From contig NZ_JAQSLN010000003.1 in assembly GCF_028649655.1 (NCBI RefSeq), forward strand, positions 806,001 through 870,000: a stretch of DNA of 64,000 bases, given 5' to 3'. The notes beneath the pieces are model-generated. The model searched no databases and was not told where the DNA came from. It worked only from the letters and a program-made list of their open reading frames with translations. A program made the translations under genes and the position numbers. This DNA comes from Halobacteriovorax sp. GB3 (GTDB lineage Bacteria; Bdellovibrionota; Bacteriovoracia; Bacteriovoracales; Bacteriovoracaceae). Below are positions 16,601-26,070 of the stretch, in pieces (within the stretch, counting starts at the first letter, position 1; every line of letters begins with the position of its first letter).

Positions 16601-17688
16601 CAGCAGCTATCTTTTTCGATGTCACTTCTCTTTTCTTCTATTTGAAAGAGTTTATCGATTCTTCTCTTAAAGAAGGCCTTAAACTTAATCTCATTATAGT
16701 TTAGAGCGTGAGCGCGAAGCTTTTTCGACTCAACCTGAATGGACGACTTTAAAACCTCTTCAATACATTCTTTTAATGCATCAAAGTCATAGGCACAATG
16801 AGTGATCCCAAGGCCTGTTAAGAAAGCTTTATTTGAGGGAGTATCGAGACTCACTACAGGTCTTCCCGTACCAAGTCCCTTTAACGATGCTACAGGAAAT
16901 GAGCAATCTTCTAAGTCGATAATCGCTCTTGCTCCAGATAAGAGAGGGGCAAGTTCACCCGAACAGCGATCACCAAAAAAGTCCTTATCTTCAGGCCCTT
17001 CTTTCATTTCATTGAGATGACCATCAATTCCAAAGAACTTAAATTTAATTCCCTTTTCTTTGAAAAGAGAGCGGATCTTCTTGGCCATGTCTAAATCGAG
17101 CCCCTTAGCATTGACTGCAAAGTGGTCATAAGTAAAAAGAGGAGAAGGAATGATCTGCCAATCATTAATTTTAAAAGGAGGCTCAACTACTTCACTTTCA
17201 TAACCAATTTGAGCTAGCTCTTGCTTTAGAGAAGAGTTACTAACCCAAAGAATATCAGCATTTTTAAAAGACTTTTTAAAAAACGATTTAACAAAACCTG
17301 AAAAAAATTTTTCTTTGAAAGTCTTTTTCTTTCTCTCATAACGATTGTCGTAGAGATAAGTAATTTGCTTGGTCTTCTCACACTTTTTAATCCCCTGTGA
17401 AAGACCTGAAGAAATATTGATAATCAAATCAACGCTACAAGGAATGAAAAGATTCTTCGCTGCTGAAGGGATGAGATAACTCAACTCTCCCAACCCCTTT
17501 TTAGATTTAACTTTATGTGAAAGAAAAGTTGAATGAATCTTTCTAAGCTCCACAGGCCCTAAGATTCCTTTGGGTTTGTGAGCTAGAGTATAAATTTCTG
17601 CTTCATCGTAAAGGCCAAGAATAGATTCAATGATCTCTGTTACATGGTCTCTTGCTAAAACATCATCACAACTGATTACAACTTTCAC
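16597..17688 (-). CDS. Glycosyltransferase, GT-B fold
   Basis: 363 residues. The pattern is that of GT4-like glycosyltransferases: an N-terminal acceptor domain, then a C-terminal nucleotide-sugar domain containing LLSGARAIIDLEDCSFPVASLKGLGTGRPVVSLD, which includes the E/D-x7-E-like donor site in altered form. The GTG start has AAGGTG upstream. It follows the UDP-glucuronate decarboxylase by 10 bases, so both probably serve the same glycan, perhaps a xylose-containing polysaccharide (inference). The chain ends in Cys-Cys. Donor and acceptor unknown. Confidence 0.75.
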   Translation of the reverse strand: MKVVISCDDVLARDHVTEIIESILGLYDEAEIYTLAHKPKGILGPVELRKIHSTFLSHKVKSKKGLGELSYLIPSAAKNLFIPCSVDLIINISSGLSQGIKKCEKTKQITYLYDNRYERKKKTFKEKFFSGFVKSFFKKSFKNADILWVSNSSLKQELAQIGYESEVVEPPFKINDWQIIPSPLFTYDHFAVNAKGLDLDMAKKIRSLFKEKGIKFKFFGIDGHLNEMKEGPEDKDFFGDRCSGELAPLLSGARAIIDLEDCSFPVASLKGLGTGRPVVSLDTPSNKAFLTGLGITHCAYDFDALKECIEEVLKSSIQVESKKLRAHALNYNEIKFKAFFKRRIDKLFQIEEKRSDIEKDSCC

Positions 17689-17698
17689 TTATTACACC

Positions 17699-18697
17699 TT
17701 AATTCTTTTGCGCAATTTCTTTAAAATAAAGGGCCGTCTTTGCAATTCCATCTTTAAATGAAACCTGTGGCCTATAGTCACTGACTGCTTGTAATTTATC
17801 TAGAACTGGTCTTCTTCTTTTTGGATCATCTTTAGGAAGTTCTAAGTGAACAATCTTTGAAGTACTTCCAAGGGCCTCAATAATGTATTTTGCGGCATCC
17901 AAGATTGTATACTCGTCAGGGTTTCCGATGTTAAATGGAGTATGGTCGTGAGAGAAGAGAACGTTATGGATTGCATTAACAAGGTCTGTTACATAGCAAA
18001 ATGATCTCGTTTGAAGTCCATCACCATAAACAGTTAGGTCTTCACCCTTCATTGCTTGATTGATAAAATTTGGAATAACTCTTCCATCATTAGGGCGCAT
18101 TCTTGGTCCGTAAGTATTGAAGATACGAATAATACGCGTATCAACACCATACTTTGTGTGATAGCTCATTGTCATGGCCTCAGCAAATCTCTTTGCCTCA
18201 TCATAACAAGCACGAGGTCCAATTGGATTGACATGCCCTACGTAGTCTTCTCTTTGGGGGTGAATTTCAGGATCTCCATAAACTTCACTTGTCGAAGCTT
18301 CTAAAAATCTTGCTCCCTTATCTTTTGCTAGCTCTAAAAGGTGCATTGTTCCTTCAGAGTTTACTCTCATAATTTCAAGAGGAAGAACTTTGAAATCGAT
18401 TGGTGATGCAGGAGATGCAAGTGAGAGAATATAGTCGATCTTAACTCCTGAAAAATCAGGAAGTGATTCATAGATATTACACTCATGAAATTCAAAGTTT
18501 TCATACTTATTAAGAATCTCGATATTTGAGCGACTACCAGTCACAAAGTTATCGAGGCCAATAACTTTAGCACCGAGGTTGAGATAAAATTCAGATACAG
18601 TTGATGGAACAAAACCGGCGGCTCCGGCAACAAGGACAGTTTTACCTTCCATTGAGCTTGGAAGCTCTACCCTCTTTGATGGGTCAGAAATTGACAT
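17699..18697 (-). CDS. uxs: UDP-glucuronate decarboxylase (UDP-xylose synthase)
   Basis: Short-chain dehydrogenase-type sugar nucleotide enzyme that converts UDP-glucuronate to UDP-xylose. The UXS-specific blocks are present: LASPASPIDF, STSEVYGDPEIHPQ, HVNPIGPRACYDEAKR (catalytic Tyr and Lys), FNTYGPRMRPNDGRV and VYGDGLQTRSFCYV. 332 residues, cytosolic soluble form. One oddity is the NAD-binding glycine loop, GAAGFVPS here instead of the usual GGAGFxGS, so the third glycine is Pro. The next gene is a glycosyltransferase. Confidence 0.88.
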   Translation of the reverse strand: MSISDPSKRVELPSSMEGKTVLVAGAAGFVPSTVSEFYLNLGAKVIGLDNFVTGSRSNIEILNKYENFEFHECNIYESLPDFSGVKIDYILSLASPASPIDFKVLPLEIMRVNSEGTMHLLELAKDKGARFLEASTSEVYGDPEIHPQREDYVGHVNPIGPRACYDEAKRFAEAMTMSYHTKYGVDTRIIRIFNTYGPRMRPNDGRVIPNFINQAMKGEDLTVYGDGLQTRSFCYVTDLVNAIHNVLFSHDHTPFNIGNPDEYTILDAAKYIIEALGSTSKIVHLELPKDDPKRRRPVLDKLQAVSDYRPQVSFKDGIAKTALYFKEIAQKN

Positions 18698-18717
18698 GAA
18701 AACCTCTATCTTTATAT

Positions 18718-19620
18718 TTAATAATGTTTAATTTGTATCACAGTTGAGCCTAGAAGTAATAGCGCACCACCTAATAATTGAATCATCGTAAGCTCTTTAC
18801 CTAAAACAATCCAATTTATCGCGACAGCGCAAAAAGGAAAAAACATCTCTGCAAGAGCACAAAGCCTGGCAGATATCCTCTTGAGCCCATTATAGTAGAA
18901 ATACATCCCTAAAAGGCCGGAAATAACGACCATAGCAAAGATTTTCCCCCAAAGCTCCCCATGAGGAAGCGTTTTTGTCTCTAATGTAAGAGCAACAGGT
19001 AAAAGACAAATAAATCCTGTTGCAAAGCGTCCGGCCATGATCTCGATCTCACTGAAGCCTTGAAGTGAGAGCTTCTTTCCAAAGACAGTTGAAGCACCCC
19101 AACTAACAACGGCAAGAAGAGTTAGTGCGTAACCAAAGAGAGCTCCCTCTTGAAAAAGGGCCGAGATAGACAACTCACTTCCAGCTAGCCCCTTAGAGAT
19201 ATCACCATAAGAGATCAGCGCTCCACCGATAAGGCAGGGAATTGACCAAATAAAAAACTCTTTTTTCATTCGCTCTTTTAAGAAAAAATAAGCAAATGTT
19301 ATGGCCACGAGAGGCTGGAGTTTCTGTAATAAAATAACAAGCGATGGATTGATTATGGCAAAGGCCTTTGTAAAGGCGAGAGTTCCAATGGCCGATCCCA
19401 AACCACCGATAACAAAGAAATAGAAAACGCCCTTAAGCCTTAATCCCAAAAATTTAGCGCGCGAGTGATAGAGAGCGTAAACAAAGATCAGCGTTAAAAA
19501 AAGGTGCTCAACAAAAACAATACTCTCAGCACTTGTGCCCGACCATAAAAGTGGATAACGGATAAGAGTATCAAGGGCCCATAAAATACAGGCCATAATG
19601 ATAAAGATTACGCCTTTCAT
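18718..19620 (-). CDS. EamA/DMT-family membrane transporter
   Basis: 300 residues with about ten membrane helices arranged as two EamA repeats (five plus five). The end of repeat one has the typical LQKLQPLVAITFAYFFLKERM, and repeat two ends with LGKELTMIQLLGGALLLLGSTVI. Such proteins export or import small metabolites (amino acids, sugars, nucleotides). The substrate cannot be deduced. Its ATG overlaps the trmFO stop by one base (TAATG), so it is translationally coupled downstream of trmFO. Confidence 0.9.
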   Translation of the reverse strand: MKGVIFIIMACILWALDTLIRYPLLWSGTSAESIVFVEHLFLTLIFVYALYHSRAKFLGLRLKGVFYFFVIGGLGSAIGTLAFTKAFAIINPSLVILLQKLQPLVAITFAYFFLKERMKKEFFIWSIPCLIGGALISYGDISKGLAGSELSISALFQEGALFGYALTLLAVVSWGASTVFGKKLSLQGFSEIEIMAGRFATGFICLLPVALTLETKTLPHGELWGKIFAMVVISGLLGMYFYYNGLKRISARLCALAEMFFPFCAVAINWIVLGKELTMIQLLGGALLLLGSTVIQIKHY

Positions 19621-20981
19621 TAAACTTCATTTTCCTTGAAGAAAACATCGGCCACTTCGCGAGCAACTTGCGCTGCGAGGGCCTTTTTTACTTTCTTTCT
19701 ATTCTTTCTGTCTCTTCTTTGCTCTTTAGTAAGCTCCACACTTGGAAGAAGACCAAAGTTGATATTTGAAGGACTTGGACGATCGGCCGTCATAACATAG
19801 TTGACAAGAGCACCAATTCCCGTTGCCACAGGATACTCAACAGGCTCCAATCCTTTAATCTTTCTGAAAACTTGATGAGCAACATAAAGTCCCATCGATG
19901 CGCTTTCAGTATAACCTTCAACACCAGTAATTTGACCAGCAAAGTGGACGCTTGGAAATTCCTTAGAACTCATATCAAAATTCAAAAGTTTTTTAGCATG
20001 AAGAAATGTATTTCTGTGAACAGAGCCAAGGTGAATGAAACTAGCTTCTTCAAAACCAGGAATCATTCTAAAGACGCGAACTTGCTCTTTGTAAGTTAAT
20101 CTCGTTTGAAAACCAACCATATTAAAGGCACTCCCAAGAAGGTTTTCACGCCTTAGCTGAACACAAGCATAAGGTCTTTTTCCATCGGCCATCTCAAGTC
20201 CGATTGGTTTCATACAGCTAAAACGAGCCGTATCAATTCCTCGTTCGGCCATGATATCGATTGGAAGGCAGGACTCGAAAAATTTATAATCTTCGAAGTT
20301 CTGTGCCGGCACTTTTTGTGCCATTTGCAACTCTTTAACAAAGAGCTCGTATTGCTCTTTATTTAAAGGAGCATTCAGATAATCAGCTTCAACACCTTCT
20401 TCTTCAGAAACCTCTTTATGACGATCTTTATAATAGAGCTTAGAATAATCTAGCGATTCAGCATCAACAACAGGAGCAATCGCATCATAAAAATAGAAAT
20501 CATCTTTAGATAGTTTTTCTAAAATCCATGTTTCTAAGTTCTTTGACGTTAAAGGCCCAGTTGCCACGATTGTATATTGGCAGTTAAATTCTTCCTGCAT
20601 AGCAAGAGGGTCACTCGCCTCTTTTTCGATAAATTCGATATTTTCATGAGCTCTTAAAGCTTCACTAACGGCCGCCGAAAATTGCTCACGGTCGACAGCG
20701 AGAGCATCACCAGCTGGAACGCTATGCTCATTTCCCTTTCTTAGAACTATTGAGCCCAATTTATCCATTTCATATTTGAGAACACCATGGGCAGAATCAG
20801 GTGCTTTTGACTTTAATGAATTTGTACAAACAAGTTCAGCACAAGTTTTTAGTTTTTGCGCCTCAGTAGGTTTAAAGCTCTTGCACTCAACAAGAACAAC
20901 TTTAATTCCTCTCTCTGCTAGAAACATTGCCGCATCAGATCCAGCAAGACCTGCACCAATCACAAGAACTCTTGGTTCCAT
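19620..20981 (-). CDS. trmFO: FADH2/folate-dependent tRNA-uridine-54 C5-methyltransferase
   Basis: Makes ribothymidine at position 54 of tRNA using methylene-tetrahydrofolate. N-terminal FAD-binding loop VIGAGLAGSDAA, the conserved CAELVCTNSLKS (catalytic cysteine region), FYDAIAPVVD, CLPIDIMAERG, GFQTRLTYKEQ and the C-terminal GQITGVEGYTESASMG block are all present. About 453 residues, normal for the family. I place the start at ATG 20981 (AAAGGG nine bases before); in-frame ATGs at 20990 and 20999 are possible. Confidence 0.95.
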   Translation of the reverse strand: MEPRVLVIGAGLAGSDAAMFLAERGIKVVLVECKSFKPTEAQKLKTCAELVCTNSLKSKAPDSAHGVLKYEMDKLGSIVLRKGNEHSVPAGDALAVDREQFSAAVSEALRAHENIEFIEKEASDPLAMQEEFNCQYTIVATGPLTSKNLETWILEKLSKDDFYFYDAIAPVVDAESLDYSKLYYKDRHKEVSEEEGVEADYLNAPLNKEQYELFVKELQMAQKVPAQNFEDYKFFESCLPIDIMAERGIDTARFSCMKPIGLEMADGKRPYACVQLRRENLLGSAFNMVGFQTRLTYKEQVRVFRMIPGFEEASFIHLGSVHRNTFLHAKKLLNFDMSSKEFPSVHFAGQITGVEGYTESASMGLYVAHQVFRKIKGLEPVEYPVATGIGALVNYVMTADRPSPSNINFGLLPSVELTKEQRRDRKNRKKVKKALAAQVAREVADVFFKENEV

Positions 20982-21078
20982 ATTTTTCATCCCTTTCATT
21001 TGGCCGTGCCAAATGGGTAATTATATGTTAGATTAACACTTAATTTGACACAGCAAATCTACATTCTAGGAAGCATTC

Positions 21079-22833
21079 ATGCAAATTTATATGCACCAAA
21101 CTCATCATACAATGGCCGATTTCAATGGAATTTTTTCATACCTTGAAAACGTCGTCGATATGATTGAAAAAAATGAATATAAACAAGGACTTCACCTCTT
21201 TCCAGAGAGCTATTCCACAGGCTATCCGCTGCAAGACCTGTGCGTTCAAAGAAGTTTCATTAAAAACTATTTAGAGCTCATAGAAAGAATCGAAAAACTG
21301 GCGAAACGTCTTCAAGGACACGAGAGTGTTATTCTCTTTGGTGGCCAAGTTTATGAGTTTGACGAAGACCAGCTTCCTCTAAGTATCGAAAACGTTATTT
21401 ATGAGCTAAGTGCTAAGGGCCTTAAGGATATTTATTCAAAAAAACTTCTCCCAAATTACGATATTTTTGACGAAAAAAAGTACTACCGAGAAGGAAATAG
21501 ATCATCACTCTATCGCTACCAAGACAAACAACTTGCTCTGCTTATCTGTGAAGATATGTGGTATTCGAGTCACCACGAGGTCAACCCCCTCGATGATCTA
21601 GAAGCAGAAATTACAAAAAACAACATTGAACTTGATGCCATAATTAACCTCAGTGCATCGCCTTTTTATCTTGGAAAAGATAGCGCGCGATTAAAAAGGG
21701 CCAGTGAAATTTCTCAAGACTTTAAATGCCCCTTTATCTATGTCAATAAAGTGGGAGCTGAAGATGAGATTCTCTTTGATGGCTCAAGCTTTGTACTCAT
21801 TGGGAATAAAGTACAAGAAAGAGCGAGCCTCTTCACGCCAGATGTTGTTTCCTTTGCCCTTGAAAAATATCAATGGGATGAGAAGAGAGCAAAAAAGAAC
21901 GTTAAACTGGTCAATAGTTGGGAAGGACTCTTTGCCGCTACACTTACTAAAAAAGAAAAATCCCTGCCAACACTTCGTGAGTTAAGTGATAATGATTGTG
22001 AGCTGATCCTTCACTCCATCAAGCTTGGAGTACAAGATTATGTAAAGAAGACTGGTCTAAAAAACTTTCTCGTTGCCCTTTCAGGGGGAATTGACTCGGC
22101 CCTCGTCCTTGCCATCTTAAAGCTCATTAAAACACCTGAGCAGAATCTTGAAGCAATCTATATGCCTGGATTTTTCTCTGCAACGTTAAGTTACGACCTT
22201 TCAAAAGAGCTTTGTGAAAATATTGGAATCAAGCTTAGAAATCTTCCAATCAAATTTCTCCATAGCAACGTCAACAATCTTTTCAAGGAGACCTTTGGAG
22301 ATGAACTTGATGGCCTTGCCGATGAGAACGTACAAAGTCGCCTTAGGGGTGCACTTCTCTATACGCGCTCAAATCAAACAGGGGCCATGGTTATTAACAC
22401 CTCTAATAAATCAGAGATTGCTGTTGGCTACTCAACTCTCTATGGCGATTCGGTTGGCGCCTTAAGTATTCTTGGGGACCTTTATAAAACGGAAGTCTTT
22501 GCACTGGCCCGCTATATCAATAGAAAGTATAACAATCTTTTACCTGAGCAAATTATTACAAGACCTCCAAGTGCAGAGCTTAGAGAGGACCAGGAAGATT
22601 CACACTCCCTTCCACCGTATGAGCGACTTGATGCCATTTTGGAAGGATTCCTCTCCTATCGCTACGATTGTCAGGATTTAATTAATGAGGGATTTAATCA
22701 AGCTGAAGTTGAAAAAGCCTATAGACTATATAATATTTCCGAGTATAAAAGGAAGCAGTTCTGCCCTATCGTAAAATTAAAGGCGAAGAGCTTTGGTTTT
22801 GGTTACAGAATGCCGATATGTAAAACGTTTTAA
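21079..22833 (+). CDS. nadE: Glutamine-dependent NAD+ synthetase
   Basis: 584 residues with two domains. The N-terminal nitrilase-like amidase releases ammonia from glutamine, with the triad Glu43 (FPESYSTGYP), Lys near 121 (KKLLPNYDIFDE) and Cys157 (LLICEDMW). The C-terminal synthetase has the PP-loop LSGGIDSALV, and further on NTSNKSEIAVGYSTLYGD and RPPSAELREDQ. It makes NAD from deamido-NAD in the cytoplasm. The next gene begins 15 bases later and may be co-transcribed. Confidence 0.95.
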   Translation: MQIYMHQTHHTMADFNGIFSYLENVVDMIEKNEYKQGLHLFPESYSTGYPLQDLCVQRSFIKNYLELIERIEKLAKRLQGHESVILFGGQVYEFDEDQLPLSIENVIYELSAKGLKDIYSKKLLPNYDIFDEKKYYREGNRSSLYRYQDKQLALLICEDMWYSSHHEVNPLDDLEAEITKNNIELDAIINLSASPFYLGKDSARLKRASEISQDFKCPFIYVNKVGAEDEILFDGSSFVLIGNKVQERASLFTPDVVSFALEKYQWDEKRAKKNVKLVNSWEGLFAATLTKKEKSLPTLRELSDNDCELILHSIKLGVQDYVKKTGLKNFLVALSGGIDSALVLAILKLIKTPEQNLEAIYMPGFFSATLSYDLSKELCENIGIKLRNLPIKFLHSNVNNLFKETFGDELDGLADENVQSRLRGALLYTRSNQTGAMVINTSNKSEIAVGYSTLYGDSVGALSILGDLYKTEVFALARYINRKYNNLLPEQIITRPPSAELREDQEDSHSLPPYERLDAILEGFLSYRYDCQDLINEGFNQAEVEKAYRLYNISEYKRKQFCPIVKLKAKSFGFGYRMPICKTF

Positions 22834-22848
22834 CCCTTGGAGAATGAT

Positions 22849-23418
22849 ATGAGCACAAAAGTAAAAGACATTATCAAAACACTAAAAGAAGTAAAAAAAG
22901 AAGCTCAATCGCTTCTTAAAAATAACGATCTAAAAGATCTAAAAAAATCAGTACAATCATTTGTGACTGATGCTGAAAAAGAAATTAAAGGAATGGTTGA
23001 AAAAGATATCATCCTACTAAAGAAGAAAATCAGCGATGAAAAAGATCACTTAGAAAAAATCGTTGAAAAAACGATTCAAGATGAGATTAAAAAAGCAAAA
23101 TCTTTTATGAATGACCAAGTGAAAGAGCTTAATAAGCTTCAAGCAAAGGTTGAAAAAATGGTTTCTTCAACTCAAAAGAAAACGAAAACAACAGAGACGA
23201 AGAAAAAGGCCGTCAAAAAAGCGCCAACGACAGCGAAGAAAAAAAATGCAAAGAAAGTCGTTAAAAAGGCAGCTAAAAAAGTAGCCGCTTCAAAAAAAGC
23301 AACAACGACAAAGAAAAAGGCCACAAAAACTCAAACAACAAAGAAGGCGGCCAAAAAGACAACAACATCTTCTCCAAAGAAGAAAAGCACGAAAAAAGCT
23401 GCAACAAAAAAGAAATAA
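22849..23418 (+). CDS. Histone-H1-like Lys/Ala-rich protein
   Basis: 189 residues from ATG 22849 (GGAG six bases upstream; the longer frame starts at a TTG within that site). About residues 1-110 are a charged helical, coiled-coil-like region (VKDIIKTLKEVKKEAQSLL). From about 110 to the end the chain is almost only Lys, Ala and Thr in KKAxKK-type repeats, like the tail of eukaryotic H1 and of bacterial H1-like proteins. Such tails bind DNA without sequence preference and compact it. Role in nucleoid compaction is inferred. A strong terminator follows. Confidence 0.75.
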   Translation: MSTKVKDIIKTLKEVKKEAQSLLKNNDLKDLKKSVQSFVTDAEKEIKGMVEKDIILLKKKISDEKDHLEKIVEKTIQDEIKKAKSFMNDQVKELNKLQAKVEKMVSSTQKKTKTTETKKKAVKKAPTTAKKKNAKKVVKKAAKKVAASKKATTTKKKATKTQTTKKAAKKTTTSSPKKKSTKKAATKKK

Positions 23419-23426
23419 TTCATAAA

Positions 23427-23464
23427 AGAGGAGCTAGTTCTGCCTAGTTCCTCTCTTTCTTTGC
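23427..23464 (+). terminator. Rho-independent terminator
   Basis: AGAGGAGCTAG pairs with CTAGTTCCTCT (one G-T wobble) around a six-base loop, followed by CTTTCTTTG. It ends the nadE/H1-like transcript. Confidence 0.8.
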
Positions 23465-23597
23465 TTTCTCAAGATAAGCTTTTCTTATTCTCATCAAATG
23501 ATTTAATCAAAATATATTACAAGAAGCATTTTTTTAACTACTTATTCCCACTATCTCAATTTGAGTTTATTCTTGGAAAAGTTGTTCATCTTCTTCT

Positions 23598-23625
23598 TTG
23601 TTTTATTCCAAGTTATTGATATAAT
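23598..23625 (+). promoter_or_regulatory. Extended -10 promoter of the receiver gene
   Basis: TTGTTT (23598-23603), 16-base spacer, and TGATATAAT with TATAAT at 23620-23625. Transcription would start about 23632, leaving a short leader before ATG 23656. Confidence 0.5.
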
Positions 23626-23655
23626 TTGAGAACTAATAACTTTAGGAAAGTCTCT

Positions 23656-24039
23656 ATGCCAAAAACAGTCTTAATTGTTGATGATGAAGAATCAGTACGC
23701 TTTCTCTATACGAGAATGTTTAAAAATGAAGTAAAAAGTGGTGAATTCATTTTAGACTTCTCTATCTCTGGAGAAGATGCACTCACACGCATCAAAGACG
23801 GCAAAATAGAGAATCTTGGTTTAATTATTTCAGACATCAATATGCCTGGTTTAAGTGGATTTGAACTATTAAAAGAAGTGAAAGAACACGACGAGAAACT
23901 CCCAATCTTCATGTCTTCGGCCTATACAGATCAAGAAAGACAAGGCCTTGCAATGGAACTTGGCGCCCTAGAATATATCACAAAGCCAGTCGACTTCCCT
24001 AGTCTGAAAAAGAAAATTGTTGAAATTTTAGCTGATTAA
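23656..24039 (+). CDS. Single-domain response regulator (receiver)
   Basis: 127 residues from ATG 23656, preceded by AGGAAAG. CheY-like receiver with the acidic pair (VDDEES), phospho-acceptor Asp in LIISDINMPGLSG, the Ser/Thr switch (FMSSAY) and the Lys in EYITKPVD. No output domain, so it acts by protein contact or passes phosphate on. It opens the signalling island 23656-29685. The 3' end overlaps the convergent receiver gene by 4 bases. Confidence 0.92.
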   Translation: MPKTVLIVDDEESVRFLYTRMFKNEVKSGEFILDFSISGEDALTRIKDGKIENLGLIISDINMPGLSGFELLKEVKEHDEKLPIFMSSAYTDQERQGLAMELGALEYITKPVDFPSLKKKIVEILAD

Positions 24040-24404
24040 TTTTCGAATTCTTCAATGACTTCTATCATTTTAGCTTTGAGAATTGGTTTAATTAAAACCT
24101 TTGTAAAACCAATATTTTTAAATTCCGTTAATTCGCGATCTGTCGTTGTTCCTGTTAATGCAATAACTGAACAGGGGATTTTCTTATCTTCAAGACACTT
24201 CTTTTTGTATTCAACTAAGAGATCATCACCACTCATCGAAGGCATTTGAATATCGAGAAAGCAAAGATCAACTTCGTTATTTAATAGGTAATCAAGACCT
24301 TCCTGAGGTGAAGAAAAATACTGGATACTATAATCCAGTCCTTTAAGATAGATTTTAAAAAGATTCAGATTATCTGCAGAATCGTCAATAAAAACTAGAT
24401 TCAA
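24036..24404 (-). CDS. Single-domain response regulator (receiver)
   Basis: 122 residues: VFIDDSADNL, phospho-acceptor Asp in LCFLDIQMPSMSG, ALTGTTTD and the conserved Lys in KVLIKPIL. TTG start with GGGAGG four bases away. The start overlaps the end of the hybrid kinase gene by 4 bases, so it is translationally coupled to it and is the likely direct phosphate partner. Confidence 0.92.
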   Translation of the reverse strand: MNLVFIDDSADNLNLFKIYLKGLDYSIQYFSSPQEGLDYLLNNEVDLCFLDIQMPSMSGDDLLVEYKKKCLEDKKIPCSVIALTGTTTDRELTEFKNIGFTKVLIKPILKAKMIEVIEEFEN

Positions 24405-25894
24405 GAGGCCTCCCTTTCATCATTGGCCAGATCGTTAAAGAGAATATAAAAAGTTGTCCCAACATTTTCTTCGCTAACAACTTTTATTTCCGCATTATGC
24501 TTATCGGCTATATCTTTAACAATACTGAGCCCTAGGCCAACAGAGCGCTCTCCCTCAGTCCCCTTTCTCCCGACACCACTCATGCGTTCAAATAGCTTCT
24601 CTTTGAACTCTTCAGGGATACCAATACCAGTGTCTTGAATCTTTAAAATAATTTTATCTTGATCTTGATCTCTTGTAATGGAGCTACGAACAACACCATT
24701 TTTTGGAGTAAACTTATAGGCATTCGATAGTAAGTTTGTTATCAAGCGAACAATCAAGCCACTATTTATATTGGCCAGAATCTGTCCTTGAGTTTCATTG
24801 ATAAATTGAATGTGCTTATCATTGGCCATTTCAATTTTATAAAGGCAGTCTTTCAAAATATCGGAGATACTGACAATCTGAAGTTGAGCATTTGCTTTTC
24901 CAAGTTGAACTTCAGAAAGTTCTAAAAGTTCTTCGACCATATCAAGAACTTGCTTACCAGAATTGTGAATTTGTTTACCCATCTCATGAACATCGTCATT
25001 AAATTCACTGTCTTTTTCCAGTAAATCAGAAAGCCCTAAAATAACATTGAGAGGAGATCTTAAATCGTGAGAAGCAACTGCTAAGAACTGGTCTTTAAGG
25101 CGATCGAGTTCTTCTAATTCCTTCACTTGCTTTAAGAGCATTTTACTTTGTCTTCTCAGTTTTAATATCTGATCAACTTTAATGAAGAGCTCTTCTTTGA
25201 TTAGTGGTTTAGAAATATAATCATTTCCACCGGCCTTATAAAACTTTAAGACTTCTGATGAATCTTGAAGCGCACTAATAAAAATGATTGGAATCGTTTT
25301 AAGACCATATTCACCTCGAATTTTTTTAACAAATTCAATTCCAGACATCTCGGGCATCATATGATCAGTTAAGATGAGATCAACTTCAGGATTTTCTTTG
25401 ATATATTCTAGAGCTTCAAGGGCATTTTGAAAGACTTTAGATTTTGCCCCTTTGGATTTGATAACGTGTGAGATAAATTTTGCGGAAATGATTTCATCAT
25501 CAACGACAACAGCATTTACCCCTTCCCATGCTTTTCCTGGTCTTAAAACCGATTTTACCTTCTGGCATAGTTCTCCAGGATTATTGATATTGATAAGATC
25601 TTGCGCTCCGGCCTGAAAACCGAGAACTCGATGATCAATATTATCTTCGCGATCAATGATAAAAAGAGTCCCATTTTTCTTTATAATTTTTTTAAAGGCA
25701 CTAGATTCTCGTAGAGTTCGACAAATGACATAGGGGTCCTCTTCACTAGCAATAAGCACCAAGTTAAACTTTTGATCAATCGTCTCTATTGCATCTAACT
25801 TTACGAAGAGTGGTTTAAACTCACAGTTTCCAAGTTGCTTTTGAATCAACCCTTGCACTTCTTTTGAATCACAAATAACTAAAAGATCATTCAT
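24401..25894 (-). CDS. Hybrid sensor histidine kinase with two N-terminal receiver domains
   Basis: 497 residues from ATG 25894 (AGGTGA upstream). Order: a degenerate first receiver (about 1-120, no phospho-acceptor Asp), a full receiver (about 125-240; VVVDDEI, LILTDHMMPEMSG, DYISKPL), a short coiled coil, HisKA with the phospho-His in ASHDLRSPLNVILGLSD, and an HATPase domain with NLLSNAYKFTP, DTGIGIP and GLGLSIV. No membrane helix, so it is cytosolic. Its inputs must come through the receivers or partners. With the Hpt gene nearby it could run a multistep phosphorelay. Confidence 0.92.
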   Translation of the reverse strand: MNDLLVICDSKEVQGLIQKQLGNCEFKPLFVKLDAIETIDQKFNLVLIASEEDPYVICRTLRESSAFKKIIKKNGTLFIIDREDNIDHRVLGFQAGAQDLININNPGELCQKVKSVLRPGKAWEGVNAVVVDDEIISAKFISHVIKSKGAKSKVFQNALEALEYIKENPEVDLILTDHMMPEMSGIEFVKKIRGEYGLKTIPIIFISALQDSSEVLKFYKAGGNDYISKPLIKEELFIKVDQILKLRRQSKMLLKQVKELEELDRLKDQFLAVASHDLRSPLNVILGLSDLLEKDSEFNDDVHEMGKQIHNSGKQVLDMVEELLELSEVQLGKANAQLQIVSISDILKDCLYKIEMANDKHIQFINETQGQILANINSGLIVRLITNLLSNAYKFTPKNGVVRSSITRDQDQDKIILKIQDTGIGIPEEFKEKLFERMSGVGRKGTEGERSVGLGLSIVKDIADKHNAEIKVVSEENVGTTFYILFNDLANDEREAS

Positions 25895-26070
25895 TCTCAC
25901 CTACACGAATATGTCTCAATTATTATATAGGATAACTGGCCCAAGCTAAGTGATTTTCCCTAAAAGTTAGGTGAATTTAAGTTTTGGTTAATATTAAGAA
26001 TAAATTAAGGTCTTCAAAATAAGCTCACTCTTCTTTCCAACCGAATAGTTGATAAATATAAGAGGAAAAT

